From Ricinus communis (taxonomy: Eukaryota > Streptophyta > Magnoliopsida > Malpighiales > Euphorbiaceae): DNA of 64,000 nucleotides. Below, one piece after another: positions 1-12,199 of this stretch (the first letter of the stretch is position 1; each line of letters begins with the position of its first letter). Made by a program: the position numbers and the translations under genes. Location: positions 16,313,582 through 16,377,581 of the forward strand of contig NC_063262.1 in NCBI RefSeq assembly GCF_019578655.1, written 5' to 3'. The notes below the pieces were generated by a model. That model worked only from the letters and a program-made list of their open reading frames with translations. It did not search any database and was not told where the DNA came from.

Positions 1-1784
1 CAACCCAAAAGCTGAAATTGGTAAGTTGTTACTTGAGTGTTATTAATTTGTCATTAGGGTTCTTGATTACAAATTGGAAAAACTTCATTTGATGCTCTCA
101 TTGATTAATTAAAGGTCTGATTATCATGAATTAGTAGAGTATTGAATGATTGCATAAAGATTAAGCTTGATTTAAGTTTAAGTATGTTAAGATAGAAAAC
201 TGTCAAAATTCCAGCAACCTTGATGTTCTGTATTTTAGGCATAACATGGGTTATATAAGTCCAAATTAAGCTTAATTGGTGTCTATGGAAAGTTTAAAGA
301 GTCCTCTATAACTTTGTAGTTTTGTGATATTGCTATTTTTGCCGTTTTGGTTGCTTAAATTGAGCAAACAGATTTCTGCTCGGGTACAACTAGCTGTATG
401 ACCCTTGCTCAGTAATTTGAAAATAATTAAATCTATAGAAGTCGGAATTGAGTAATTCTTCTTGGAGATGAAACTAGACGCATAAATGGATATGTCTATT
501 TAATATGAGATTTTTGTATTAAGCCAATTTTTCCCAGCAATAAATATACCTTGGTACTAAATTCTGTCTAGAAAACAGAAATGTTGGAGATTAGTTTTAT
601 GCAATTTATTGATGTTAATTTGAGTTAAATTGGTATTTAACTAGATGGGAAATGTTTATAGGATATTAAAACAGTAATTGAGAGTCTTAGAGGAAGAGTT
701 AGACCTATGAATTAGAGAGGGGATGATCTTGTAATGCATTAGAACTCGCATTTACATGAATATTTGTAATATGCATGAAATGTGAATTGATGAATGTGTT
801 GACAGGTACTCAACGGCCTGGAAAGGAAGTTGTGGAGAAAGGAGGTTCTTATATGCTAAAGGAATAAGTATATTTTGAGTAAGTAAATAGTTAGTATTTG
901 CTATGTTCATATATTTAATCAAATGTTCCGCAAATGGTTGCGTTTGCTTAATATTGTTTATGTTTGAATGACTGAGATGGAAATGATTGGTGTTGAGTGG
1001 AACAATTGTTATTGCTGAAATATGATATAAGTGAAATGATTGAATTGTGATGTTAAGTGCATATGTGCATGTGAATGGTGGATTCCCCTATGAAAAAAAA
1101 AGATATATATATATAAAGCCTTGGGAGGCTAAAGCCTAGAGAGGCTATAAAAGTGTATAATGTGAGATGAGGCGGAGCAGCTTACGTGTGTGATATGTGA
1201 GGATGAGGCGGAGCAGCACATTAAAGGGGATCCACAAGCCATGAGAACTAACCATAATTGTTGAATTGTATTTCTTCTATGATGGTTGTAATGAATTGAG
1301 TAGAATGGTATGACTTTATACCTAAACTATGAATATCATGGAAAGTTATGTGATTGGGTGGAAATTGTATTAAGTGTATGTGATATAGATTATGTTGATT
1401 ATTTATTTACTGAACTGGAGGCTCACCCCTCTCCAAAATTTTTCTTTTCAGGTTTGTAAATAGTAGTGCATCCGTTGGTTGTATGCGAAGTCTAGCTTTT
1501 AGCAGTTCTGTCAAGTTGGGCCAGTTTTGTGAAGTCTCCTCCTGATGCATTTTTGTATGCAGTTATGTGATATATATGGAAGTATGCCTTATAAGGCATA
1601 AGAAGATGTTTGTAATACTTGTTAAATGATGTTTAAGTATAATCATATGTTTATATGTTAATAACCTTGTGTCTGGATTCTTAACAACCTATATATTGAC
1701 CTATCTACCTGTAGTATATATTCTACGACGCTTGTATGCTTCCTGGCTAATGTTTATTGGTTAACATGTGATGGGGGTGTTACA
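1..1784 (-). mobile_element. LTR fragment, Ty3/gypsy type, cut by window edge
   Basis: No coding potential. The right edge read on the minus strand begins TGTAACACCCCCATCAC, a common 5' start for plant gypsy LTRs, so 1784 is taken as the LTR terminus in minus orientation. Immediately after it the sequence switches to a different LTR that has a fuller copy near 59.2 kb, so this looks like a nested insertion. The 16-mer GATGAGGCGGAGCAGC occurs twice (1166-1181 and 1202-1217). The other end lies outside the window, so LTR length and target duplication cannot be checked. Confidence 0.45.
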
Positions 1785-1785
1785 A

Positions 1786-2000
1786 TTTATTCCTGCATCT
1801 CCCTTAGAACTTAGCTTGTAGCTATTAGTTAGTTTAGAAATTATTCATCATTCATTTTAGGTTAATATAACAAAGAACAAAGGAGTAACTCTGGGCTTTC
1901 ACTTTCCTGAGGAATACGACCTTGATACTCGCCATTAGTGCTAGACTGCATTGATAGGTACACTGCCTTAGATTCTAGCTAAATAAAGTAGCAACCATCA
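1786..2000 (+). mobile_element. 3' end of an Athila-like LTR (copy 1)
   Basis: Closely matches the last ~215 bp of the LTR at 57947-59394, and ends in the same CATCA terminus six bases before a tRNA-Asp primer site. The rest of this LTR is missing and replaced by the unrelated LTR at 1-1784. This is either a nested insertion whose other half is outside the window, or a truncation. Confidence 0.65.
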
Positions 2001-2006
2001 AGTTTT

Positions 2007-2023
2007 TGGCGCTGTTGCCGGGG
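2007..2023 (+). other. Primer binding site, tRNA-Asp type (copy 1)
   Basis: TGGCGCTGTTGCCGGGG is complementary to the 3' end of plant tRNA-Asp, with one mismatch to the canonical TGGCGCCGTTGCCGGGG. This primer is typical of Athila-group Ty3/gypsy elements. It sits six bases after the LTR end. Confidence 0.75.
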
Positions 2024-2182
2024 AATGTTTGAAAACTAGAGTGAAATTTGCTATTTGTTACTTTAGCCATTTTTTTATTATTTTATTTTATTATTTTTAT
2101 TTTTATTTATTTATTTATTTTATTTGTACATATTTATTTAGTTTAAGTTTATGATTCAAGTAGTGAATGATAAGGAGGTTCA

Positions 2183-3420
2183 ATGCTTAATTCAAACTCT
2201 TTGTATGACGCATTGGAAAATGGGATCAGGAACCAAGAGAGTGCTATAAATTGGGATACCCGTGCAACCTTAACAGCTCGAGTGGAATCATTTTGCAGGG
2301 CTACCGATCAACTCTCCACTCCCATTCTTTCATCTCAAGATTTTTATAAAATCTGTTGTGGTTTACATTTGAGTAATGATTGTCCATTGTGCAGTGATTT
2401 TGCTCATTGTTCTTATAACTTTGAACAGGTGAATTATATGGGAAGCTGGCTAAATAACTCGTATGAAAGAACCACCAGGATTTCAGCAACTACATCAGCA
2501 GCCTAGTCTTGCACCTTCAACTCAAGATGAAGAGTTAGTTTCAGAGGAGCTGATGATAAGGTTCGTTGCAAACCTTGATGATAGATTCCAACAAACAGAG
2601 AGGGTACTTGAAAGTCAACAAGCCTCAATTGAGAACATAGAGCATCAAGTAGGCTTGATCTTCAAGTTACTAGCTGCAGAACAATTGCGAACTCCATCAA
2701 ACACTATTGAATCCGTGGAACATTTGAGCGCCGTCACTTTGCGTTCAGGTGAGAGATTTTCTAGTTTATCTACTATGTTTGACGATGATGCTTATGTGCA
2801 GGACGATTCTTTGAACATGGAGATAGAACCAGAAAAGGAAGAGGCGAACATGATTCCTCTGAAAGACTACCAACAAAAATGTATAGTTGATGAAGCTGAG
2901 TTGCAGTTACAGGAATTTTTGGTGGATTTTCCACAAGTCCTTTCGATGATGGAAGATGAGCACGAGTTATCCAATGAAGTAGTCTTGGAGGAGCTCGAGT
3001 TCCTTCTAGCAAGTGAACCAAGCCAAGGACTATAGAAAACCATTGACATTCCTGAAGAAATTGCCCAACCTTTGGTCCTTCCAGTTGGTGAAACTTCAGC
3101 TTTCAAATTGGAAGAGCCCCTAGAGCATCATGACTACGTGCAACTATATGAGGAGCGAGTTTTACCCATCATATTGGCAGCCTGCTTGATAGTCGAGAGG
3201 AGGAAATTGACGATTATCCCTCTAAGTGGATACTTAAAGCCATTTGCTTGGAAGAAGGATGGATGGTCGTCGATCATGCCCGTTTGCTTTTCACTGAGGC
3301 CAAGGACATCTAGGCAGACAACGATTCCGAGTCTGAGTCAGTGGGTAAGGGCAAGGAAGCTCGGGTATAAGAGATGAAACAAGAGAAGCAAGCACCTAAA
3401 GGCCGGGATGCCGTATTGCT
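2183..3420 (+). pseudogene. Athila-like gag-derived ORF, broken (copy 1)
   Basis: Three reading blocks: 2183-2506, 2463-3035 and 3072-3377. The first has a degenerate zinc-knuckle-like CCGLHLSNDCP followed by EQVNYMGSW, as in Athila gag C-termini. The second has a helical stretch with QQASIENIEHQVG and ends in AVTLRSG, matching the conserved ITLRSG of Athila gag. The capsid N-terminal part is absent. A frameshift separates the first two blocks, and a TAG at 3033-3035 replaces the sense codon GAG found in the paralogue at 59591-60770. It belongs to a short element (LTR, primer site, partial gag) lacking pol, probably non-autonomous. The gag assignment is inferred from motifs. Confidence 0.6.
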
Positions 3421-4369
3421 AGAATTGTGGAGGAAGGAGAAGAAGACAACTGATGTCTAGGAGCTGTTGATGCATTCATTAGACCATACAAAGGCTTTGA
3501 TCAAAGCCTTATCTGGTATAAGTGTTAGCATATGAGAAGATAATCAAATCGGACTCTGCACTGAGCCGATCGGCTTTAGGGCTTTGGCAGGAGATTTTCG
3601 ATAGTTCTTCCCTCGATCCTAATCATGTTATTAATAATTAAAACATTTACCAATCAAATCATTAAAGAATTATATATCTAATTTAACATCCTAATCATGT
3701 TATTAATAATTAAAGGAAATAAATAAATTAAAATCTTACATGTTCCTATTATTAGATTCAATTCCTAGTAATATTATAACATGCAATCATCCACAAAAAC
3801 CATTCTAATCATATAAAAAACATAAATGAATAACCCTAATCATGTTCTTAGGAAAGCATAAAAGAACCAGGTTTAAGAGATGATATGGATGATGAAGATG
3901 TTGGAGAACCTTTAGGCCGTCACTGTAGTTGGTTGCTCTACGAGTCTCAAGAGACGATGATGCAGTTGAATCGAAGATCGGTTGAGAATCTAGTTCTGCT
4001 TGGGATATGAAAAGGCTTTTGTCATTCTTCTAAAAAACTTTCTAATTGTCTTAGTTCTTTCTTAGTGTCTTAACTCTTTGTATTTTTTTTTTAAAAAGTG
4101 TATCGACTGCTAAAAGTTTCTAAGAGTCAATGTGTGTAGCTATAGCTTAGAATTGGTATCCCTCCCCCTAGACCTAGAAGTTAAATCTGTATATATAAAG
4201 CTATAGTTTGGAAACCCTAGAAACAAATCGATATGTTTTAAGTTTGTTTAGAGATTATCTCTCATAAAATCAAATAAAATTCAGTATTTATCCATAAAAA
4301 TCCTTTTAGAAAGTCATTTTGGACATTAAAATGACGTCGATCGGCTTAGCATATAGCCGAATCGGCTTT

Positions 4370-6260
4370 GTGTAGTGCCAGTTGGCTCTAGGCAGTGCTG
4401 GTTGGTCCAAAAATCAGATTTTTGTGTCGTATTTGAGTATTTTTCACTTTAAAATGACAAAATAAATAAAAATACATCTTCTAGAATGTCTTATTGATAA
4501 ATATGAAAAAATTTAATGGTTTTCAGAATATTTTCAATATTTATCGATAATTATCTTTAAACAATTTGATAAGTCCAAAACTATGTTTTTTAATTATGGA
4601 TAATTATCAAACAAATCAGAATGTATATCTAAGTCTCTAGGGTTTCCTTAAACCTTTCCCTATAAATAGAAAAGAAAACCTTAGGCTTAGGGGGGGCAAC
4701 TAAGTATAAAATGATTGGTATGATTTAAGCATAAGTATTGTGATTTTCAAAAGTAAACACAAAACCCATTAAACACTCTAGATTCCTACCCCATCTTTGG
4801 ATTAACTTTCTCCTTTACTCCTTAGACTCAAGGATATGCACATATGCTGACAATCTGAGGGTTTCAGAGCATCCACATCATCGTCTTTCCCTTCTCTTCT
4901 AATTTTATTTATTGTCTTTTCATGTTTTCATTCTCAGGAACGTGTTAGGATTTTATGGTTTCTTTCTATGATTGTTATTCCTTTTAATGTTATATTTGTT
5001 ATAATTAGATTTCTTGCATGATTTATATGTTTTATGATATGCATGTTTCTTAGATTTTGAAATGGATAACTTTTATGTTCTTGGGTTTTGAATATGATAA
5101 TATGAACATGTAGGGTTTTGAATCTGATAATATGATTTTATTGGATTTTGAATCTGATTAGTCAATGAGTAGGTAAACATAATTGATTTATATTTTTATA
5201 CAATTGAATTAGATTTTAGGGTTATATAATTGATATTTGGAATCTGTCTTAAAATATTATATTTGCCTACTATTTATTATACTTTTTTAGCTTTTGTATC
5301 TTTTTAGGTTTTCTAGTTAAATTTCATGTTTTTTATGCTTTTTGTTTCATTTTACATGTTTTGATCTATTTTCTACCTTTTGTGCATGTGAAATCGATTC
5401 TTGGATATGAGAAACTAAAGGAAAATTGCAGAAAGACCATATAAAGCCCTAGAGCCGATTCAGCTCTGCGTTGAGCCGGTCGGCTGTATGCCCTAAGCCG
5501 ATTGACTTTGCACATCTTGGCTCCCGATTTTTGGATTTTTAATGTATTTTGGCGATTCCATGTTCTGTACTTAGTTTTAGGCAATTTTCTTTCAGTTTTT
5601 AGTTGTAGGAAGAGTTATAATAGCTAGATTTAATTTTTCTGCACTTTTACTTTTATTTTTTGCCTTACTTTGGATGGGTGCCTAATATATGTTGTGTGAT
5701 TACATAATTAAAACTGGATATATAAATATTAGGCCTTAAAATTGGACTTGGCATGAAAACTGTAGTTTATTAGGTAAGTAGATGGCAAATTTGGCTTTAA
5801 TCTATTATCTATATATACTTAGGGGACTTGCCTTATTTTAAATTGAACTAATTAGGTCACATTAGATTTAAAATCACCTAATTGGGCCTTATCATAAAAA
5901 GTAGTCCATTATGTTTAAGGGCTAAAATCCAAAGCATAATTTATAATTGGGCTAGAATAGGAAGGCTTTGTACATAATTAACTAGTAGATTAGATTAATA
6001 ACTACAAATGTGGGATTGGGCTTAATAAAATGGGCTAGACTTAGGTGGACCTCACATACTTTAATGCTTAATATGTAGAAATATAACTATTGCATTTATA
6101 GGGAATAGCCTGTTAAACAATAAAATTAGAGATAAAGATACATAAATACGGAAGTTGGCTTCCAGATGCATCTCTGGATTTGTGGCGTAAGCTTTCTTCT
6201 GGAATCAAGAAATGTCATTGTCAACACCCATTTTTCGAATATAGATATCGAGGAAAAAAC
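4370..6260 (+). repeat. Unit 1 of an imperfect ~2.1-kb tandem duplication
   Basis: Anchors shared with unit 2 in the same order: CTAGGGTTTCC (4639), CTAGATTCCTACC (4778), the drop to a CATGTGAAATCG/CATGTAAATATCG block, and GAAGTTGGCTTC (6151). Spacing to the matching anchors is about 2.03-2.2 kb. The units are clearly diverged, with many indels. Confidence 0.55.
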
Positions 6261-6479
6261 AGAAAAATCTATGATGAGAGTTACTGCTTTCTCGAGTCTC
6301 GGGAGGAGAAGGACATGTGAATCTGAACCTAAGTTCGAGGTTAATCCAGTTGGAATTATCTCTTTGGAATAAATTTGGACCTAATTGCTAGAAAAAATTA
6401 AGTCTGGGGGTCAAAGTGGTAATTTTTACAATAGGGACTAAACTGCAAAATTTAAGACTTCCTCTATAGAGCCAGTTGG

Positions 6480-8310
6480 CTCTACATAGAGCCGATCGGC
6501 TCTTCATAGAATCGATTGAATTTTAACATCCGGATGTCGTTTTTCTAGACGATTTTATATTCAGATACAGATTCTAGAAGGTTTCCTTGACGATAATCAT
6601 CGTTTTATAAATAATTATTTAAATTTTAAATAAATAAATTGAATATTTATCAATATTTCCTAAAATTTATATCTTTCTTTAGGGTTTCCTTTAAAACCGT
6701 ATATAAATAAAAAGAAGTGTTTAGGATTTCAACAAAGAAATAAAGAACTAAAATTTGGGTGTGAGTTAAATCCATATAGAGAAAACACAGAGAAATAAAG
6801 AACAGAGAGAAAATCAAAAAGAAAAAGAAAGAAAAACACTGTCAACCTTAGCTATCATTAGAGAGTAAAAGCCATTGAAGAAAAAGCCATTTTAGGAAAT
6901 AAGTCACTTAAGAAAGAGCGTTTTTGGAATCTTTTTTTTCAAACTACAGAAGAGTTTATAAAGCCAGATCCAACTCTAGATTCCTACCCAGTTTTCAATT
7001 TAACTACATCCTCATCGCCCGAGACTCATAGATCCAACATCCATGGTGACAACTTGAGGGTTCCTTCCACCATACATCTGCATTCATCATAAAAATCAGT
7101 TCTTTCATTCATTCTTGTGTTTTCTATATTATTTGTTTTTAGAAACATGATTAGGGTTTAAATCTATATAAATATGATTAGTTTAGTTTCTTTAATTAAT
7201 ATGCATGATAATAGAGTTTTGAATTTGATATTAAGAACTTAGGGTTTCTTTGAGATTTGATATTTTTCCAATTAGAATTTTAGATTTTATTAGAAACATG
7301 TTATATGGTTAATATTTAGATCTATTTGTTAATATGATTAAGTAATTAAATTTGTTAAAACACAATTCTTCTATTTTAATTGCCTTCTGTTAGTCTATAA
7401 GATTTAGGGTTTTAGGGATTTAGGGTTTTGATTAGCTTCTGTAACTTTTTATTTTGATTTTTTTTATCTATTTTATCTCATTCTAATTAATTTTTAATGT
7501 CTGTACATGTAAATATCGGCTTTGAGGGTGCGAGATTATACTTGAGATTGAAGGAAAATCGATAAAAACCTATTTAAGGACCCTAGAGTCGATCGGCTGT
7601 TCAAGCCAGATTCCAGATTTTATATATTTTTGACATATTTTGATGTAGTCTCGGCCTCTATATAGTTTTAGGTCTTTCCATTTTTGTAATCATAGTTGTA
7701 GGCGGGTAGTAATAATTAGAGTTTTTCTTTCTTGTTTTGTTTATTTTTATTTATTATATGTTAACACAATACATGATTAAGTGACTGGTAAATTAAAATG
7801 GGCCATATAGATTTAGGGCTAAAAACTGATCCAACATGAATATGGTAGTCTCATAGGCTAATTAATCTTAACCAGGCCTGAAACCCTAAAATTCAAGTAG
7901 ACTAGCAGGCTTTGACATGTTTAGTTAGGGTTGAAATCACAATTAATGAGCCTTTCTCATAATAAGTAGTCCATTTGTCTTAAAAGGCTGGAATTCTAAA
8001 GAGCATAACATGTAATCGGGCTAGACTAGATGGGCCTTACACATAATTGGTTAGTAAACTAGATCAATAACTTAAACATGGGCTGGGCTTGAATAAAGTG
8101 AGCTAGACTTAGGTGTATTCTATGTTGCTTTGGTATGCCTGTGTATAATTTGCTTGCATTTATGGGGAATACTTGGTTAACCAATAAATTTAAAAACTAA
8201 TATATACAAATAAAGAAGTTGGCTTCTAGATCCATCTCTAGACTCTATAGCATAAGCTTCCTTATAGAATATAAGAAATGCCATTCATTAGTAAAAGTAT
8301 CCCGGTGATT
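6480..8310 (+). repeat. Unit 2 of an imperfect ~2.1-kb tandem duplication
   Basis: Diverged second copy of 4370-6260, with the anchors at about 6682 (TAGGGTTTCC), 6976 (CTAGATTCCTACCC) and 8216 (GAAGTTGGCTTC). It ends near the GGTGGCGACTCC motif. It could be an LTR-internal duplication or the remains of two nested LTRs. Confidence 0.55.
6489..6502. repeat. Perfect 14-bp palindrome GAGCCGATCGGCTC
   Basis: This is the cleanest of a family of variants: 3564-3575 (AGCCGATCGGCT), about 4362 (AGCCGAATCGGCT), about 5473 (AGCCGGTCGGCT), about 6470 (AGCCAGTTGGCTC) and about 7588 (GTCGATCGGCTG). Function unknown. Confidence 0.6.
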
Positions 8311-8443
8311 ACCTGGGGTGGCGACTCCCATCTCCGAGCTAGTCTCAGTGATTAGTTAGCATGTTCCTGATTAGGTTGAAAAATTTTACAGTGTCGTAGT
8401 CGCTAAAGACATTTAGGTGTGCGCCCGAAACCTCCACCTACAA

Positions 8444-8461
8444 TGGCAAATCCACTAGGGA
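8444..8461 (+). other. Primer-binding-site-like sequence
   Basis: TGGCAAATCCACTAGGGA resembles the TGGCGACTCC...CTGGGGA primer sites of Ogre-type elements, with several mismatches. It follows the long LTR-like region directly, which is the only positional support. Confidence 0.3.
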
Positions 8462-8469
8462 TAAAAGAA

Positions 8470-9790
8470 GCTGATTCTAGTGTATGTTTGTCTTTCATTT
8501 TATTATTAAAAAAATATTCTTAGGTGTCCAACCAAAACCCCCTCCTAAAGTTGCTACTAAAGCTCCTTATGCATCTAAATCTACTTCTAAAGTAGTGAGG
8601 TGTTCAGGGTGAATTAAACAAAAAATGTTTTCTCCAACACCTCTGCAGACCCTTTGAGCCTTTTGGATTCTTCTTCCGACTAGAGTGAGGATAAGTCTTC
8701 TTCATCTTCTTCTTAGATGAAATGCTCTTATTTTCTTGTTTTTGATAAGTAAAGCTATATATGTAAACACTTAAATATTTGTTTTAGTTTCCATTGTAGA
8801 GTGAAGAAAACTCTTTGCCTCCTAATGTTGGTGATGTTTCTAGTGGAGGTCAACCATATGAATTAGATGATGATGATATTGAGACTGAGATCGATACTGG
8901 TGGTAACCTGTTTGACCAGTGTATTCCTGACCCTCCCTTTAAGAGGGGTGCCCCCAAAATTCTAAGAGCGTTGATGCTCCTACTCCTTTTGTCTTTCCTG
9001 AGGTATTTCTCACTTTTTTGGAACCTTTTTTATTTATACTTCACCCCTCATTACTCTGATGTGATATATTATTTTTTTTACTTCATGGCTTCTATACCTG
9101 AATGTGTTAATCCTCTCTCTGGCCTCGATTTTAGATTTCTCATTAAGGCTTCTTCAGATTAGAGCTCTATATCTTCTCTTCTTTCAGAGGCCTCCATCAA
9201 GTCATCTAAAGTTAACCTCCAGCATTTGTTAAGCCTTGACCTGATGGGTTTGAATGAAGCCCAGCAGCAAGTGGTTCATTCTTCTTTCCAAACCTTGAAA
9301 GTTGTTGTTGCTTCACCAGAAGATTAAACCCTGATTGGGGATATTGCTTATGAAGTTAAAGTAATGTTTTCTTTAGCCCAAAAGATACATACTAGCATTT
9401 CTAGTCTCTCTCAGAGAATATTGCCTTTAAAGCTTTGGAGGATAGCTTTGATGTATTGACCATCACGACTGGAGCTGCTTAGTGCTTACAAAAGGGTTTC
9501 AGATGCCTATGAGTAAACTTATGATGAGCTTCATACTTTGAGGGCTCAGGTAATCGCAAAATAGGCCAAACTTGTTGAACTTTTGGCCGAGAGTGAGAAA
9601 CTAAAGACAGATTATGAAGCTACTTCTTCTAAGGTTGTTATTGAAGGTCAAAAATTAAAAGCAAATTACCCTTCTATTCAATCTTGTAATGAAGAACTCG
9701 AGGTTGCCCAGGCTATTCAGGACTCCATGTGTTAGAGATGGAGTAGATTTATTTCTCCTTTGTCCAACTACCTTAAACCGTAGTACATTT
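8470..9790 (+). pseudogene. Decayed ORF with coiled-coil character
   Basis: Plus-strand reading gives an acidic stretch (ELDDDDIETEID, within 8815-9162) followed, after in-frame stops, by long helical fragments at about 9180-9740 with features such as LNEAQQQVVHSSFQTLKVVV, LRAQVIAK and LVELLAESEKLKTDYEA. The heptad-like leucine and glutamate pattern suggests a coiled coil. Several stops interrupt it. It lies where the first internal ORF of an LTR element would be, so a retroelement accessory or gag-region ORF is possible. I do not recognise the family. Confidence 0.3.
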
Positions 9791-9829
9791 ATTCTTTTGG
9801 TATTGATTCTTATACTCTCTTAGTTTCCT

Positions 9830-10380
9830 GAGATGGTTTTTTATACTTCATTGGTGATGGCCGTCTTTTATTTTGGATTATCTAAAGTTTTTATACTCCA
9901 GTTTTCTCTAATGTTTGATCAAGCTTTGATTTTCAATTTTTGTGTGTTTGTATTTTTTCTCGGAAGATGCGTGGCCTTGTTTCTCTCTTGCCACTTTATG
10001 CAGCCATTTCACTTTTCCTTTCACGTACTTGCATTACAGCCATATCATCTGCATCATGCAGCCATTCATTTCATACAGCCACTTTTCATCTTGCAGCCAT
10101 GTGTTTGTTGTATATCTCCATATTCTTATTAACTAAAAATATGATAAACACAAATATGATAAACAGTGAGAATAGAATAAGTGGCCATAAGGCCTACTTT
10201 CATTCATTTTCAATGGCTCTAAAGCTGACTTACAAAATAAGACAAAAAACAAACTAAAGCCTAAATAGATTAAGCAAAAGAATGGCCATATTTTAGCCTT
10301 GCAATTCTCTAAACAACTGAAAATATTATTTCAAATCCCCAAGCCGTGGATTGGCTTTACATCCCAATTTCCTCCTTTCC
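9830..10380. other. No gene seen; T-rich tract with CAGCCAT repeats
   Basis: Low-complexity T-rich sequence. CAGCCAT recurs at irregular spacing from about 10000 to 10100. The short ORFs across it are hydrophobic translations of T-rich DNA in several overlapping frames and are not supported as genes. The right side is probably the untranslated tail of the Tat element that follows. Confidence 0.4.
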
Positions 10381-10515
10381 CATTATCTCCCACATGGTAG
10401 GAAAATACTTTTTTAAATATTTATCGTTGATGTATCTTCTATGAGGTTCGTCTTTTAAATTAGACAACCAATACGCATTGCCTACTAATACCTTATGAAT
10501 TTTAAATGGTCCTTC

Positions 10516-11750
10516 CTAATTTGGAGACCATTTGCCCAACTCACTATCCTTCATTCCCACTGGTAATATTATTTTCCAAACTAAATCTCCTTTAGCAAAT
10601 GACTTTTTCTTCACTCTTTTGTTGTACAGTTGGACTACCCTCTTTTTCTGGGCAATTAAATTATTGAGAGCCTGCATTCTTTCTTCATCTACTTGTTCTA
10701 ATTCCATCATCATGGCTTCATTATATTACAAAGGCTGAAGAGCATTCTGTTTTACTACTCTTAATGAAGGCACTACTATTTCCATAGGCAACACAACATC
10801 ATGACCATAAGTGAGGAAAAATGGACTCATACTTGTAGAACTTCTTTTGGATGTCCTATAAGCCCATAGGGTTTCAAAAAGAATTCTTGGCCAGTCCCTT
10901 AGATTATCTTCTAACATTTTCTCCAAAATTCTAATGAGGATTTTATTTGATGCCTCTGCTTGTCCATTGGCCTGTGCATAGAATGGGGTAGACTTGATTA
11001 CTTTTATCCTATAATCTTTTACAAATTCTTTCATGTCTTCCCTAGTGAACATCGTTAATTGATCAGTAGTGATGGACTGTGGGATGCCAAATCTATGAAT
11101 ACCATGTTCTTTTATGAATTGAATCACATCCCTTTGCTCTACTTTCTTCATAGGAATTGCCTCCACCCATTTGGTAAAAAAATCAGTTGCCATAATAATG
11201 AAACTATGACCCTTAGATGAAGCTGGGTAAATTTTACCTATTCAATCGATGGCCCATCTTTTGAATGGTCATGGCTTGAAAATTGAATGTAGTTCATTCC
11301 CTGGAGCTTTCTAAATGTCTCTATGCTTCTGACACTGTTGACACCCTTTTGTATAGTTTATACAATCTTTTAAGAAAGTTGGCCAAAAGTGGCCATGTCT
11401 CCTAATTATCCATCTCATTATCACCCCGCTTGATGTGCTCCACAGATGCCTTCCTGTACTTGTTTCATCACCTCTATTGCATCTGGGAATCCTAGGCATC
11501 TAAGCAACAACCCATCATGACCTCTCCTGTAGAATTCCTCTTCTAACAAGACATAATTCTGAGCTTGCATCTTTATCTTGTGAGGCATTTTCTTTCTAGC
11601 ACACTTAAGATATTTCTTTAAATCACTCCTCCAGTCTTTAACAATTCTTGCATCCAAACTAAAAGTTTCCACGTTAATTCCTCTCTCAACTATTAAGGGA
11701 TGCATTCTTTTTTCTACCACAATTAATTTATTAGTAAGCTCTTCACTCAT
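10516..11750 (-). pseudogene. Retrotransposon integrase, broken (Tat copy 1)
   Basis: Integrase joins element cDNA to host DNA. From the N-terminal side, 11421-11750 has EVMKQVQEGICGAHQAG, and an overlapping frame (11311-11499) has the CQQCQKH half of the HHCC zinc site. After a gap, 10726-11193 holds the catalytic core: DFFTKWVEA (first Asp), ITTDQLTMF (second Asp, where the family usually has TTDNGTQF) and QANGQAEASNK (Glu region). 10516-10713 is the C-terminal tail with the KGDLVWK motif. The core is recognisable, but it is split over at least three frames. Confidence 0.8.
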
Positions 11751-11779
11751 CTTGATGTCTGAGGCTATCTAAGCTAGTT

Positions 11780-12170
11780 CAACTGCTTCCTAATTTTCTT
11801 CTCTAAGTATATGTAAGAAAGAAACTTTCTTAAATGAATCAATAATTTGAGTAGCAGTAGTAAAATAAGGAGCTAAAGATTAACTACTACATTTATACTC
11901 TCTTAATAATTATTTAAGGACTAGTTGAGAGTCTCCAATCACCATGACTTCTTTTGCTCTTAGCTCCTATAGAATTTCCAACCCAATCACGAGCGCCTTA
12001 CACTTAGCTTGGTTGCCGGTACAATCAAATGCTAAATTGAATGATAATGCTATTTTTGTTCATTTGGTGATGTTATGATGACTCCTGCCCCTGCAGATTT
12101 TCTGTGCTTGATCCATCAAATTTTAGTATCCATGTTTGGACCTCCATGTTATTCATTGGAAATTCTTGCT
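11780..12170 (-). pseudogene. Second (archaeal-type) RNase H, broken (Tat copy 1)
   Basis: Minus-strand translation shows FDGSSTE, then ALSFNLAFDCTGNQAKCKAL and ELRAKEVMVIGDSQLVLK, interrupted by stops. The D...E...D pattern with GDSQLV is that of the additional RNase H carried by Tat-clade elements between the primary RNase H and integrase. The usual NNEAEYEAL motif has become CTGNQAKCKAL here, so the active-site Glu region is damaged. Confidence 0.6.
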
Positions 12171-12199
12171 ATTTACTTTCTCCAAACTTTAAGGACGGG

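Larger units (their letters stand above)
3530..8440 (+). mobile_element. Long LTR-like non-coding region, Ogre/Tat-like
   Basis: About 4.9 kb with no convincing ORF. It contains two diverged units about 2.1 kb apart and many variants of the palindrome AGCCGATCGGCT. Near its end is a GGTGGCGACTCC stretch (~8319), and a primer-site-like sequence follows at 8444. Very long LTRs with this kind of 3' end are known for Ogre/Tat elements. The family is inferred; the 5' LTR boundary and a target duplication were not found. Confidence 0.4.

Noticed and set aside
9833..10257. Overlapping hydrophobic ORFs as membrane proteins
   Set aside because: T-rich DNA gives Phe/Leu-rich translations in several frames; no start context or family resemblance.
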